Below, in pieces: positions 45,073-57,172 of a stretch of 64,000 bases of DNA. The number at the start of each line of letters is the position of its first letter. Positions within the stretch are counted from its first letter, which is position 1. This stretch comes from Mariannaea sp. PMI_226 (taxonomy: Eukaryota; Ascomycota; Sordariomycetes; Hypocreales; Nectriaceae), in contig JANFOG010000001.1 of NCBI GenBank assembly GCA_024336345.1, positions 4,588,001 through 4,652,000 on the forward strand, written 5' to 3'. The notes below the pieces were generated by a model that was not told the DNA's origin, did not search any database, and saw only the letters and a list, made by a program, of their open reading frames with translations. The position numbers and the translations under genes were made by a program.

Positions 45073-48000
45073 GGAGGCTGAATTGGGGGGGGATACAAAC
45101 TTTTTTTTGAGTATCAAAACTGACTGATGATAGCTCCTGGTCAATGACCAGGCGCAGGGCTCGACGACTGTTATATCCCAATAAAAGTGACTGAGAAGTG
45201 GTTGATGCAGTGGTGGACCGGAGGGAGTGGAGACCAGGATCGAGGAACACGGACTGGATAAAGAGAGGAGACAAGGATAATCAAACGCAAGGGAGAGAGG
45301 CAAGTTCGTATGTCGCGCAACCCAGGAAGTAGAGCGTCTCGAAAGCGAGAGACGATGGGCCACAAGAGACGAGACCTAGGCGGGGTCTGTCGCACATGGT
45401 GGGTAAAGAGAGTGATACGCAGACGGAGGAAAAGCAGAACAGATAATGTAACTAACGGCTCCCTGGTAATGAGCAAGGAAGTATGGAGTTGAGTGGCACT
45501 CCGGGGAGGTGATAGTCGCACCGCGAGAAAAAAAGCAAAGAGGACTTGGTTTGCGAAAAAGCAAATGCTGCCCACCCAGTGACTAACAAGGATGATAGCT
45601 TCAGCGGGCCTCGATAGTTTTTGCTCTGGAAGTTTGGAAGGTTGCCATCCCTGCAAGGTGAAGGAAGCGAGGTGAAGTGTTTGTTTTTGCCATTTTCCCT
45701 CTTGCTGAATGAGTAGCCGTCTTGTTCATTGGTCATGGGAACATGAGTGCAAGGGAGCATCATTCGGTGATATAGTCAATCACTCTCTAGACTGGCGTGA
45801 ATAGTTGGGTGAGACGTTTTAGCATTTGGGTTAAAGCTCTTTAGGAAGAGGACACACAGACTACCAACATTCAATCATCGACAACTACGGAGTAATAGCT
45901 AACGTAATCAAAAACATGAGAAAGCTGTGCCAAAAAAAAAATCCTTCTTCACGCCCCTCAAGAGCATCGAGGAGGGCACATGGAGCCGTGCCAAATACAG
46001 CGCAGCGATCTGAACCCCTACCGCGATTGAGAGGCCGTGGTGTGCTTAGTATTTATTAGTGACACGGGCCAGCGGCCGTAGTGGCAGACGCGAAAGGTGG
46101 ATAGTTTAATGAGCAAGTCAGAATTGAGAACGAGGTGGGAGGGGGGAAGACCATCAATGCTGTCATTTGTGATTCGGCTCCCATTGCTGAACCGCGTCGG
46201 CTACAACACAGCTGGGGTGGAGGGTGTGCCTCAGCACGCAGTCACCGTAGCTCAAGAAGCAGTGAAACATGTGACGTGCTCTCTGCAATCAGGCCCGAAG
46301 CCAGACCAGACATTGTGAGTGACGGCAGGTTGGATTGAGCAACAGTGGCTGAAACGAGAGACACCAACCATTATTTTGAAGGGGTTCTTCTTGTGACTGG
46401 ATGACTCGTCTAAGCTCGAGGCTTCCTGGTCCAAGACAGGGGAGAGTGGCGGATATTGTATGAATATCTCATCAACCTCGTTGGACGCAGGGAGTAATCC
46501 TGGCAGCAGTTGAAGCTGACAAGAAGAAGAAGAATAAGCAAGCAAGTAAACAATCAAGAAAGTAAAGAAATAGACGAATAGCATTGTGCCATCAAGCCTT
46601 GAGGGTGGATATGGTGCTGTCTTGCGGCGAGAGCCCTTGCCACATGGCTTTCTGGCGTCCGCATGGCAGCCATCCATTCAGTGTGGAGAAGGAGATGAGA
46701 GGGTGACAGGCCCAAATCCAAGCTGACAGGTGAGCCAAGCAAGGTGCTTCTCGTTGCCTTATGCTGAATTTGAATAGCGCTGGTGTCTTGGGGACTGTGA
46801 AGGGTTTACGAAGGGTAAACGGATGTGATAGATTACATGTCAATTAAACACACGAGGCGAGCACGACAAGCTCAAAGCCATCCTGCCCGTGTGGGGGAGC
46901 CGAGAGACCTACCTATCTCAAGGTACCTAATTACGGACAGGACGTACACGATTTCAAGGATGTACGCACGAGGGATGACCCAGACTGTTGTGTGATAATG
47001 AGAAGTGATGGAAAAATTCAATAAAAAAAAGCAAATACGCAGCTTGGGCCATGGGCAACACACACATATTTGGCTAGCTAAATCACAGTTCTACTTGGAC
47101 AGGTTCGCAAGCCGCGTTCGGTACCTTAACCATTTGAAAATAAAAACAAGCCTAGACAGAATAGCGAATATTTCTAGCTTTCTCTGTGTATCATCGAACA
47201 GGTCAAGATAAAATCATGTTGTTATTTTTTGCTGAAATGCGTGATTCGGTATTCGTTGTAGTATCCTGTTTTCGAAAGATACATCATAAACTGGAGAAAG
47301 CTTAAACTTATAGAATGGATCAACGGATTGCCGCGAAATTAATACCCTTGCGGAACATCGGACCACACCTAAGAAAAGTTGACAGCAATAATATCGGACT
47401 GTCTCAGAAAGCAAGAAAAAGCAAAAAAAAGGGAAAAAGAACAGAGGGAAATGGCTATCACCAGATTTTACGTACCATCTGCCCAGGGAACAAAGGCCAC
47501 CCAGTAAAATATACTACGTAAGCGCAAGACCGTGAGAACAGAAGGGAAAGCGCTGAACGATACTGTATGTAGAGGACCTGCCTAGGTACTGATGGTAGCT
47601 ACACCACCAACATATCAACCCCAAGCCACCGGTGCCAATAGCCTGTTACACCACCTGCGGCGGGCGTTTGCAGCATTCCATTCCTGTCAGAGTCAAAAGC
47701 CAATAGACAAAAGCCATCCTGATTCTAAGGTCTTCTTTTTTGTTTTTCACGATAGTGAAGCCCTTGACCCTGCCCGTGGCGGCAATGAATATGGAAGTGC
47801 AAGAGTCTTTCCAGTGCACTCCTGCCCAAGCCACCATAGCCAATCAGTCCCAGCTGAGAGGGCCCTATGATTGGTTTGTCGTCCAGGCTTGCTCCACCTG
47901 TTCCCTCACTCCGCCTCAATCCCTTCCTTGCCATGCTCAACGACAACTACATCTGTAATTACGGAGAGTCCTGTGCTTTGCATCACGACTCGAACCTCAG

Positions 48001-48464
48001 TCTGGTTTTGTTTTTTTCGGTTTGTTTCTATCGCACGTTTCTAGGCTCCGCCAACGCCACCTCGTACGAAGAATTGTGGAAGTTTTGCCCACAGACCAGG
48101 CACGGCGTCATCAGCTGTACGCTTCCTGATCATCGCACGCAAAAATCTTCCATTCACCAGGCCCACTGCTTCCAGCTTGCTTCCAGCTTGCTCTAGTTCA
48201 ACTCCTGCTCACTCTGTTCATCTCATAGTTTATTTGGCTCCTCATTTTGGCTACCCTACCTTCTATTCATATTATCAGCCCGAATTGAACAGCTGTCGTA
48301 TCAATTGTTGGCTTTGCCAGCTACTTTAGTGGATTCTCCAGGTCGACCGCCCCAAAAAGTTTTCATTCAGCGGGCTCTTATTTTTTTGGTTGGTCCAATT
48401 TTCAGCTTCGGTTTCTGGAACTCGACAGCAGTGTTGCAACACAAATAGATTGCCAATCTCAACA
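45073..48464. other. 3.4 kb divergent intergenic region
   Basis: This lies between the starts of the 704-aa gene (minus) and IPI3 (plus). It has CT-rich minus-strand leader sequence next to the left gene. TACGGAGTA lies at 45886-45894, and GGTACC-type motifs at 46907-46930, 47120-47129 and 47581-47590. Two CCAAT-type elements lie around 47840-47875. No coding gene is supported, although the length would allow a non-coding RNA. Confidence 0.5.
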
Positions 48465-49869
48465 ATGCTCTCCCAAGACTTTATCTCGGCCATTTGCGGC
48501 CCTCCTCTTGCTGCTAATACAGCCATCTCCAAAGACGTCGGAATCTACACTCACGCTCTCACACCCTCCCACGCTGTCAAAGCAACCTTCAAGAAGAGCT
48601 CCACCCCCGTCAACTGCCTGGCTGTCAGTGACACTCACATTTTTACCGCCCAAGACCAAAAGGCCCACGTTCACGTCTATTCTCGTTTACGTGGCAATCA
48701 GGAAGCTCTTGTCCCCTTTCCCGAAAGAATTCGAAGTGTAGCTCTCGCTGGCCAGGTCCTGGTCCTGGGTACCGCAGAAGGGAGATTGATTCTATGGGAG
48801 GTCAGTTCCGCTCTTCACCTCCATTTACTTCTGTTACCTACACACACACATGGTTGTAAATCATCCCTCTTTCCCCTTCAAGACTGACAAACAATTGAAA
48901 TAGGTGTGCACGGGCCGACAAGTGTCAACCCCCCCTTGCCATGTCCAAGCCATTACTTGCTTGGCTGTTACCCCCCATCACATCCTGTCTGGTTCCGATG
49001 ACTCTAATATCAACGTCTGGTCGCTGTCCCGCCTGCTTGACCTGCATGCTCACTCAGAACACGAGCCGGAGTTGATTTTGTCAAACCACCGCGGTGCCAT
49101 CACCAGCCTGGTCGTAGGCCCGAGCACCAACCCAGAGACTAGCATCTGCGTCTCTGCAAGTAAGGATAAGACATGCATAGTTTGGAACTTCCAGACTGGT
49201 CAGGTCCTTCGAACTTTGCTTTTCCCCGCGCCACCTCTTTCCATATGTCTTGATCCAAGTGCTCGAGCCCTCTTCGTTGCTTCTGAAGAGGGTGCTCTAT
49301 ACCTCGTCGAGTTATTCGGTGGCAAGAAACCGATTCTTGGTGGTCGTTGCACGGAGCCGGCCTCCATTGTTGTGCAAGTCACCGACCCGCTTGCTGTCTC
49401 AGATCCAGAGGCTGGTCAGCCGTCATGTCTTGCGCTGACTTACGACGGCACCTCAGTCCTATCTGGGCACACGAAAGGGAAGATATTGCGATGGAGTTTG
49501 GCGGAAAATGCCCACCCGGCAGAACTAGCCAACCTCAACGCATCTGTCACCAACATACACTTCATCCCTCCCTTACCATCCAAGGAGCCAACCAAGACCA
49601 TTAACATCATAAAGCCAAATCAAAACCTCAAGCAGTATGCGTTTACTGCTCAATTGGACACTGACCTAGGGCTAGGGTCCCGGTTCAACCAGCTGCTCAG
49701 GACTGCCCAGCCGTTTGATGTAGCCACGCCTCTGGAGTCTAGTGTCTCGGACGAGCAGGATGCCGAATCAGCAAAGCAGAATCTTCAATTCAGAGCCATC
49801 ATGAAAAGCAATGAAGTTTTGAACTCGACTGAGTTTATGAAAACTAGTGTAGCCCAAGGCCCCGCCTGA
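48465..49869 (+). CDS. IPI3: Ipi3-like WD40 pre-rRNA processing protein (2 exons, 433 aa)
   Basis: Exons are 48465-48800 and 48904-49869, spliced as LILWE-VCTGRQV with a 103-nt intron. WD40 repeats are visible: VNCLAVSDTHIFTAQ, RLILWEVCTG, ITCLAVTPHHILSGSDDSNINVWSL, ITSLVVGPS followed by VSASKDKTCIVWNFQTGQVLRTL, and CLALTYDGTSVLSGHTKGKILRW. Layout and the N-terminal MLSQDFISAICGPP match Ipi3/Crb3, a subunit of the Rix1 complex that acts in the nucleus on ITS2 processing and late pre-60S maturation. The length is usual for ascomycete Ipi3. The C-terminal helix (LQFRAIMKSNEVLNSTEF) follows the propeller. Confidence 0.9.
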
Positions 49870-51642
49870 TGTGGTCTTGATGCAGGGAGGCAATCCCACC
49901 CACAACTTATGGAACCCTTCCCACACTAGCGTCCACTTCACAACAATTGTTCAATCCCTCCCATCAGCCTCACACCTTTGTAGCATAGTTTGAGGAGCAT
50001 GTCAGAACTGGTACATTGCACATATGCGGTGCAACTCACCCAATACATAGGAGCTAGACGGTGTCTAGTCGGTGGCGCGCTACAGAGCTGGGGATTGTTC
50101 AATGCAAGCGGGGTACCATGCGCAGGAGTTGTGATCTATCTTGCATAGATGGTAGATGTTATCCGGCGCAAGGTGTCGTCTTCTCAACCTTCGCTTGTTA
50201 CACTTGGGCAGCCATCGGCGTACAAGGCCCAGAGTTGGCCACACAAACACTGTCGAGATATGCAACTCAACGTGACGGTTACCTTCTGCGCTGGCCTCAA
50301 AGCATACAAGACGCATGCGGTACCCGGGGTAATTGGCTTGCATGGAACTTCTGGTAGCCAAGGCCTTAGGCAGAGAAGACTAGCTTAACCAAATGATGCA
50401 TTTCGCAGGAAACTGCGAAAAAGGAGAAGCTTGAACCCTCAATACACTTCAGAACCACAATTTTTTTGTTACAATTGGTGCATACCAAGGATCCAGAAGC
50501 GGACCTGCTTGCGACTGTCCATATTTGTGTGTAACTTGTATATTCCGTATCCAAATTCTGGGGCATCCAGCCATGACAGGCCTACCCGGTTCTCTATGTT
50601 GCTCAGATATCACAAAATTCACTTAGTACGGGGATGCCAACAACCCCTCCCCCCTCTCTCATAGTCCTGAACCCCTTCCAGTAATTTCTGCCACAGTGGC
50701 TTCATTCTGAACAACTGCAGTATAGCTGTAAGGGGTCGACTACGGAGGGGACGTATGCAGGGCGAGCCTGATATGTCAGGAATATCCGCCCTGGTGCCGC
50801 AGACTGGCATGCCGACTCGCCAGGAATATTTCTTGCCGTGGAGAATGAGAGCTTGGACTGGCGCACCCCAAGGCAACGTGGGACACTGGGATCGAGTCGT
50901 GAACTATGGGAGGTTGCATCGGAATAGCACTTAGCTTGCCATCTTTGCTTTTTCTACTACTGCAAATTGCCTCTCAGAGCTTTGGCTGGGTCGAGACTTG
51001 CGGAGGCGCGTCTGATCACATAATAGACTGAAGCCTTACAGAGGCAGATGAGTCTCCCCGCATAGACTAAGGAGCTCATATTGGTTTCCATATCTATTGG
51101 TTGTGACAAATGATTCTTGTTGCATCTACTTTTCCTGAGTCAGCAAACACGAGTCTGACTTCCAAAGACCCCAAGGGCGACGCAGGGAAGCGGCGCAGGT
51201 TAGTGTAGTCTGCAGGGAGTGTGTTCTTGTTCAATCTATCAGAGAGAAGACAATCTTGATCGCATCTCGCGTTACCTCTGACTCAAGGTACGTTAAAAAA
51301 AATTCACCAAAAAGCCGAAGAGAGGTGTGCTCTTCTATTTGTTACAATCAACTGCAATTAACAAGCCGACTTATTGGAGGACAGTACGAAAAACAATATG
51401 TTGACTGCTTGTTGCGCACTGTACCTCTAGCTTCATTTCCGCTGTCGTCACAGTGCATTTATAAACGCTGAATTACGCAGATGCTTCTCCCCCGCCATGG
51501 AATGTCCGGCCGGAGCGGCAAATTTCTCCGCACCGACTAACACCGAACCCAATCAGCATCTACCTTGCATCATCAGTCACACGAAAAGACTGCCGCGACA
51601 TTCTTTCCCTGCCGCTATCTCTCAATCCTCTCGATATCCAGA
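49870..51642. other. 1.8 kb intergenic region
   Basis: This holds the IPI3 3' region and the ISD11 promoter. ORFs on both strands near 50061-50361 overlap each other and look like chance. No other gene was seen. Confidence 0.5.
51549..51553 (+). promoter_or_regulatory. CCAAT box upstream of ISD11
   Basis: CCAAT (in CCCAATCAG) lies about 90 nt upstream of the ISD11 ATG. The fungal CCAAT-binding Hap complex often controls Fe-S and respiratory genes, so the position is suggestive. Confidence 0.4.
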
Positions 51643-52241
51643 ATGTCAGCTGTGGCTCCTTTGAAAGGCAACATGCCCCAGCAAGTTCGATCACTCGTAA
51701 GTATCAGGTCCCTTGCATTTTATACCCTCCTGAAGCTCTGAGCATCACCGGACCTTGTGCCAGATTGCGTTTGCAGAGTTACAGGCAGTTGCTAAGCGAA
51801 TGGCCGCCGCTTTCGCCTGTGCATCCCCAGGCGTCAACTCTGGAAACACGGATGAATTGTATCGCTGACTTTCATGGCTGCTGCAGTACCGCCAATTATT
51901 GCGGCAAGGCGAACAATTTTCCGCCTATAACTTCCGCGAATATGCGAAGCGACGGACGAGAGACTCTTTCCGAGAGCATATGACCGAGCAGGACCCGCGC
52001 AAAATCCAAGAGTTGGTCCAGAAGGGCTTGCGAGACCTGCAGGGCTTGAAGGTCGGGATCAATGTCTATTTCTGGTTTCTTATGATGGAACTGACATCCG
52101 ATGCAGAGACAAACCGTAATCAGCCAGTTCTACCAGTCAGATCGCTTGGTTGTTGAGGGTTCAATCTCCGTACGCAATCCGCCCCTTGAGCTCTACTCTT
52201 GTATACTGACAATTGCGTAGAAGAAGTCACACAGCAGCTAA
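51643..52241 (+). CDS. ISD11: Isd11/LYRM4 LYR-motif protein (4 exons, 100 aa)
   Basis: Exons are 51643-51696, 51887-52051, 52107-52169 and 52221-52241; all are phase 0 and total 303 nt. Isd11 is the mitochondrial matrix partner that stabilises the cysteine desulfurase Nfs1 for Fe-S cluster synthesis, together with acyl carrier protein. Splicing rebuilds the LYR motif at the first junction ([13 protein letters not shown]). The family's [34 protein letters not shown] and [18 protein letters not shown] blocks follow in order. The C-terminus (KKSHSS) is shorter than in many homologues. The small exons make the gene easy to miss. The 190-nt first intron contains a second YRQLL-encoding stretch. 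Confidence 0.92.
51777..51818 (+). other. cryptic exon-like YRQLL copy within ISD11 intron 1
   Basis: A 14-codon stretch is preceded by an acceptor-like TTTGCAG and followed by GTGCAT. It encodes [14 protein letters not shown], repeating the YRQLL start of true exon 2 with different codons. It is phase 0, so its inclusion would keep the reading frame. No expression evidence is available. Confidence 0.4.
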
Positions 52242-53048
52242 GCAAGTCTCACCACATCCTAAACGGTAGACCGAAGCGGGATATCGACATGCAACCATCA
52301 AGGTTCTCCTAAGCAAATAGACAAAGCCAGCATCCCCGAACTGGCGCAGAATCCTTTTCAATTCATTGGCCAAAAGCGATGAAACAGAAGTGTACAATAG
52401 TAGGAATATGATAGTGATGCATATCTATCGGATACGACAGGTTGGCGAGGGCGAAACAGCTCATGGATGAGTTTTGTGTGCGCAGAGGAGGACCGCACAT
52501 CGTTCTTTGAGATATTAGGCATGAACTTAAATCTCATGTTTGTTTCAATATCTTGACGCCTCCTGTATCGAGGTACTCTAGACCGTTTTTTTACGAGCAT
52601 GATGAAATGCTTTGGAACAAGAGAAGCTCATGGGTCTCATATTGCCCACACTCCCCTCCAGCAATGGTTATTTTTAGATGCTAGGACATGATTGCTTTAA
52701 CTCTTCTTGCAAATAAACAAAAATAAACGTCTAATTCAACTCATCTTCGTATGTTTCCTGCACTTTGGGAGATCCTGCCAAGGCCTGGACGCTCGCAGCA
52801 CACCAAGCTGAGCGCTTATGTCATCATCCCCCCACCCCTGATTGGCCGAAATGTCAACTCCAATCCTCACGCCAAATCGCGACGAAAGCTCAGCCTCTCA
52901 GCCTCCTGGAAAACAAAACCAAACCAGGATCAGGTTTGGCATACCACCAAACGGCGTTTGCAGCACAGCCCAATCGCTGATTGATATTCTTACCTTGAAT
53001 TTCATCATCATTCTAGCGCGAACGCTTGCGCTCTAAAAATTCGTTGCG
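52242..53048. other. intergenic region
   Basis: This lies between ISD11 and the acidic-protein gene. Two CCAAT-type sequences near 52840 and 52967 precede the right-hand gene. No gene was seen. Confidence 0.55.
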
Positions 53049-55756
53049 ATGGCTCCTGGCGTAAGTGCCCATTTCGCGACCCTCTGGCAACGCTAATTAA
53101 CGTTCGAGCATAGACGCGACGTGCCAATCGCAGCGGATACGCCGAGCACGACGACTTCGAAGGTGATCCTACACATTCTTGACGTATAATCGTGATGGTT
53201 ATTGATGATTGTATTTAGGCCTGCCGGTCCGACAATGGCGCCACGACTGGGTCACCGTCGAGCCGCCACCTCAACAGGAACAACAGAAACCGAATGATAT
53301 TTGGTCTGTCGAACTTCTCTATGGCATGCCCAAAGATTCGAATCTCCTTCCGCCGCATAGTCAAGAGCTTCTCCTCGCCGCCCGCTCTGGAAGACTCTAC
53401 AAAAGGCCTGCCCCTGCTGAGGAGGAGGAAGCAGACGCCGACGCGCTCGCCGAGAATAAAGAAAAGAAGGAGGAAGAGGGAAGCAGCAAAGGTTTTACGA
53501 TGAAAATATGGAAACAAGTCAACAAAAATGTCGAAACCTCCACCGTATCACATCTGGCGAAGCGACAAAAGAATATCGTGACGATCGCGAGCAAGACAGT
53601 GGAAGACAAGGTCCAAGGTCCGACAGTTACTCGAGCGACCGTGAAGCGAGTCGATGCCGCCGGAAACCCTTATACAGAAGAGGTGACGCTAGCGGAAGGC
53701 CAGCAGGTAGTGGGCGAAATTATTTCGACGAGAGTCGAGGCTGCGCCTGGACCTCAAGGCCAAGTTGCTGCCCCTATACCTGCGCCGGTCCGGAAACGAC
53801 CACTTCCCCCGAAGAGAAAGCCCAAGGGTGGTCCCGGCCGAGGAAAGAAGAGAGTCAAGTTCCCTCTTGCCGGTGCGCAGGAGCCTGCAGCGGCTGCAGC
53901 ACCCGCAGTCGCGATTGCGCCTGCGGGTCATGATGCTTCAGCGGCGTTGGTTAAATCTGAGCAACCCGGTGCTGTGGTATGTTTTACTGTAAGAGTATAA
54001 TGTCTCGCATGTCGCTAACTATGCTCAGGACATCAAACAAGAAGTCGATGACCATGCCAATCAAGATAGCGAAATGGCTGAGGGCGATGACGACGATGAC
54101 GATGAAGGAGATGATGGAGATGAGGGCGACGAGGGTGAAGAGGGCGCAACTCCGGCGAATAGCGCGCATCCCGAGGGCTCGCATGTCGAAGGAGATAAGC
54201 AGGATCACGAAATGACCGATGCCGAGCCCGTTCCTGTGCCAGAACCCACACCCAACGTCGCCAACACCGATCACCTAGATGTCGAGATGGGAGGCAATGA
54301 AGATCCTTCAGAGCTACCGGCGCCTCCAAATGCCGTAAATACCTCTCCCTCTCTCAGTCTTGGTCCCATGGTGCCCAAGCTTGAGGGTAGCCCGCTCAAG
54401 AACGTCATCATGCCCTCTCCCACGACGGAGGCTCCTCCAGAGATTAAATCCCAGGCGCAAACTGACGTTCCATCGACAACAGAGGCCCCCCAGAATATTG
54501 AACCCGCAGGAGCTATCACAGCAACAAAAGAGGACATTGCTGAGCCTTCATCGACTACTATTGTACCCCCTATCCAGCCATCCGAGGATATTGCGCCCGC
54601 TGCTTCAATTTCGGCACCACCTGCCCCTGCCTCTAACTCGGTCGAGAGCGATGCTCTGAAGATTGAATCACCAAAGGAAGCAGCCCTCTTACCCCCTCCA
54701 CACGAACAGGTTGGCAACATTGCCTCCACCCCCTCCGCTGATGGTTCAATTGGCACTGCTCCAGATGGCGCGGAGAAGCCTACTGAGCAAGCTCAGTCAA
54801 CTGAAGAGGCAGTTCCTACTGGCCCAAGTGCCGAGGTAGCTGATACGATCATGACAGAAGACGCCATGAAGCCAGAGCACTCTGAATCTACAGAAGCCCC
54901 TGTGCCCGCAACGATGGAGGTGCTCTCCGCAGAGCCTATATCAGAGCCCGTGCCTGAGGCTGGCGCAGAACCCATGGAGACGGAGGATGTCGAAATGGGC
55001 GACGCTCGTGTCACATCCCCTGCTAAAAGCCCTGATGCCCCTGTTGCCTCAACAGAAGAGACAAATCCACCCGCAGTAGCAGAGCCAACCACATCTGGAC
55101 AGTCGACTACACCTCCAACGGCTGAGCCCTCAGGAGGCAGTGAAGAACCCAATTTGCTCACTACTTTGATGAGTGAGTTGGATCGCCAGACTGGTAAGAT
55201 GATGGAGATTGAGACCTATGATGCTACCGAGTCAGTTCCTCAACCGGCCCCTGAACCAGCATCGGATGTGGTTGAAGAGGTTGCCGAAGAACCGTCTTCA
55301 GAGACTGTTCCAAAGTCCATGGACACGGTGGACGAACCCGTTGCAGAAAGCCCTAAGTCTGCTGATGTGCAGCCATCGGCCGAGCCTCCGGTTGTACCTC
55401 CAGCCGAGCCCGCGGCGGAGGTTGTGGCGGAGCTTACCCCCCAGACTATCCCGGGCCCTGACCAAGAGTCTTCGGAGGTGTTGGCGTCTGTGAATGAGCC
55501 TGAGCCTTCGGAAAAGCCTACAGACTCAGAGGCCCCGGAGTTCGAAGCTAAAGAGCCTGTGGAGAATCAGAACGATGAATCTGTCTCTGAGACTCCTGCT
55601 CAAAAGCCATCTACATCGATTCCTTCAGCTGAAGCCGCACCCGCTACTGAGGAGGCTCCAGCTATTGATGTCCCCGTCACTGAGGAGCCTGCTGTAGACG
55701 CTCCACCGGTCGATGAGCCTTCGACGGAGAAACAGGAGGATGCTCTAATAGCCTAA
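53049..55756 (+). CDS. acidic, Pro/Glu-rich protein of unknown function, probably nuclear (4 exons, 848 aa)
   Basis: Exons are 53049-53060, 53114-53162, 53219-53976 and 54029-55756; the first encodes only MAPG. Residues 1-170 are probably folded and conserved-looking: [95 protein letters not shown] basic patch with nuclear-localisation character follows ([23 protein letters not shown]). A Glu/Asp run comes next, then about 500 residues dominated by Pro/Glu/Ala/Val/Thr repeats. A chromatin- or transcription-associated protein seems likely from the basic plus acidic layout, but I do not recognise the family firmly. Confidence 0.85.
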
Positions 55757-56125
55757 TTGAAATGGCAGATAGGGGCACGCAGTGCCGAAATATTTGGAAA
55801 GTGAGCCCTTGGGATTTGGATAACTGGAATGTCCAGGGCCGATTTGGTCTATCTCCCAAGTCTTGCGTGTCTTATTAGCTTCTGGGTCTGGGATTGGGTG
55901 GAGTTTTTGTACAACAGCAAATAAAGGCATTTTGCTACAGGAGATAATTCTTGGGTAACTAGGTCGAGTTGAGTGAATATACGGCCGCCATGGATGGACG
56001 ATTGCAATTAGATCATGCACCTTGGTTTCTGCTGGCTCCTTGTCTATTGCCTGTGTATGTACCATGGCGTTGACGCACCAGGTCGATATCGTTGTGAATT
56101 GTGTCATACATGCCAAAACAGAATT
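55757..56125. other. convergent intergenic region
   Basis: This is the 3' region of the acidic-protein gene and the membrane-protein gene. No gene was seen. Confidence 0.6.
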
Positions 56126-57172
56126 CTATATTGCACTACGTAGTCTCCCATTCTGGGACTTACTCCTCCATCGATCCGTCTCAAGTATGGCATACCGCCC
56201 ACCAATCCGGATTCCTTTTGCATGGGCATTACTCAATCCCAGAAGCATGGCACTCACGAGCAGCAACGCCATGAAGGTCAAGGCACCGACCTGCGTCATG
56301 TTGCCACTCAGGCCTGCGACGAGGTACACCATCATCTTCGCAACGGCCTCCAAATAGCCGTCCAACACAGACTGCGCCCGCACCCAGGTCTTCGTTGTCA
56401 CTGCTTGAAGGTCTGCGTCCTGGCCTCGCAATCGAACGATAGTGCCGCCGCCGAGATCAATACTATATTCTGTGATACTGTGGTCGACGAGTGGTCCAGC
56501 GCTCTCTTCGATTTTCTCTGTGCGATTCTTGATGGCCCAGATGTTGAGAAGACGGGAGATGATGAGGGCAACGACGAGGCAAACCCCCCATATATCTTCA
56601 AACAGTACCATCATATATAAAACAAAAATGGTGAAGACTGGGCTGAGGAGGAATAGTAAATGACTCAGCCAGTCAACCATGATTAGCCCAAGATTGAGAC
56701 CTTTGTCGGTCGTCTTCTCCCCACGTCTGAACATTGCAACCAGTCGCCTTTTGATCTTCCACGGATCTTCGGCACCGATCTCGAGGATGAAGGGGCCACG
56801 GGCTTTCTGTCGAGATAATCTAGCAACATAGTTTGCCATAACATTATTCCTAATCTCGTATCGTCCTTGTCCATCAGTCGCTGCCGGCACTGGGGTTGCG
56901 AAGAGGCCTGTCGGCGTTTCCCGGTCGAGGTAATCGCATGCTTGCTGGTAGTGCAAGCCTGGAGCAAGAACAATCGCGTCGATCCAAGACGAGCCGCCTC
57001 TGATAGCGGTTCTATTGGCAACGATTCGAAGATCGGCCAAAGCTACGAGGCCGCTGGTAGTTACGGTCAAGTTGCCAAACGGAGTCGTGTTCCATCCCGC
57101 GATGAGAGCTCTCGGGGAGACAATAGCTTCTGATGTGTGTACCGCTGAATACCGAGGTCTGGATACTTCCAT
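56126..57172 (-). CDS. multi-pass membrane protein of unknown function (348 aa)
   Basis: A single exon. The N-terminal 160 residues are soluble (SPRALIAGWNTTPFGNLTVT, GGSSWIDAIVLAPG, GPFILEIGAEDPWKIKRRLVAMFRRG). Hydrophobic segments follow at about residues 165-195 (LIMVDWLSHLLFLLSPVFTIF), 198-218 (VCLVVALIISRLLNIWAI), 285-300 (VAKMMVYLVAGLSG) and 303-325 (VGALTFMALLLVSAMLLGL). Between them lies a conserved-looking soluble loop, SIDLGGGTIVRLRGQDADLQAVTTKTW. The protein resembles uncharacterised fungal integral membrane proteins. No transporter or enzyme signature is seen, and its role is unknown. Confidence 0.8.
   Translation of the reverse strand: MEVSRPRYSAVHTSEAIVSPRALIAGWNTTPFGNLTVTTSGLVALADLRIVANRTAIRGGSSWIDAIVLAPGLHYQQACDYLDRETPTGLFATPVPAATDGQGRYEIRNNVMANYVARLSRQKARGPFILEIGAEDPWKIKRRLVAMFRRGEKTTDKGLNLGLIMVDWLSHLLFLLSPVFTIFVLYMMVLFEDIWGVCLVVALIISRLLNIWAIKNRTEKIEESAGPLVDHSITEYSIDLGGGTIVRLRGQDADLQAVTTKTWVRAQSVLDGYLEAVAKMMVYLVAGLSGNMTQVGALTFMALLLVSAMLLGLSNAHAKGIRIGGRYAILETDRWRSKSQNGRLRSAI

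Noticed and set aside
50061..50361. Overlapping 98- and 93-codon ORFs on both strands
   Set aside because: There is no domain, signal peptide or splice context, and overlapping ORFs on opposite strands suggest chance.
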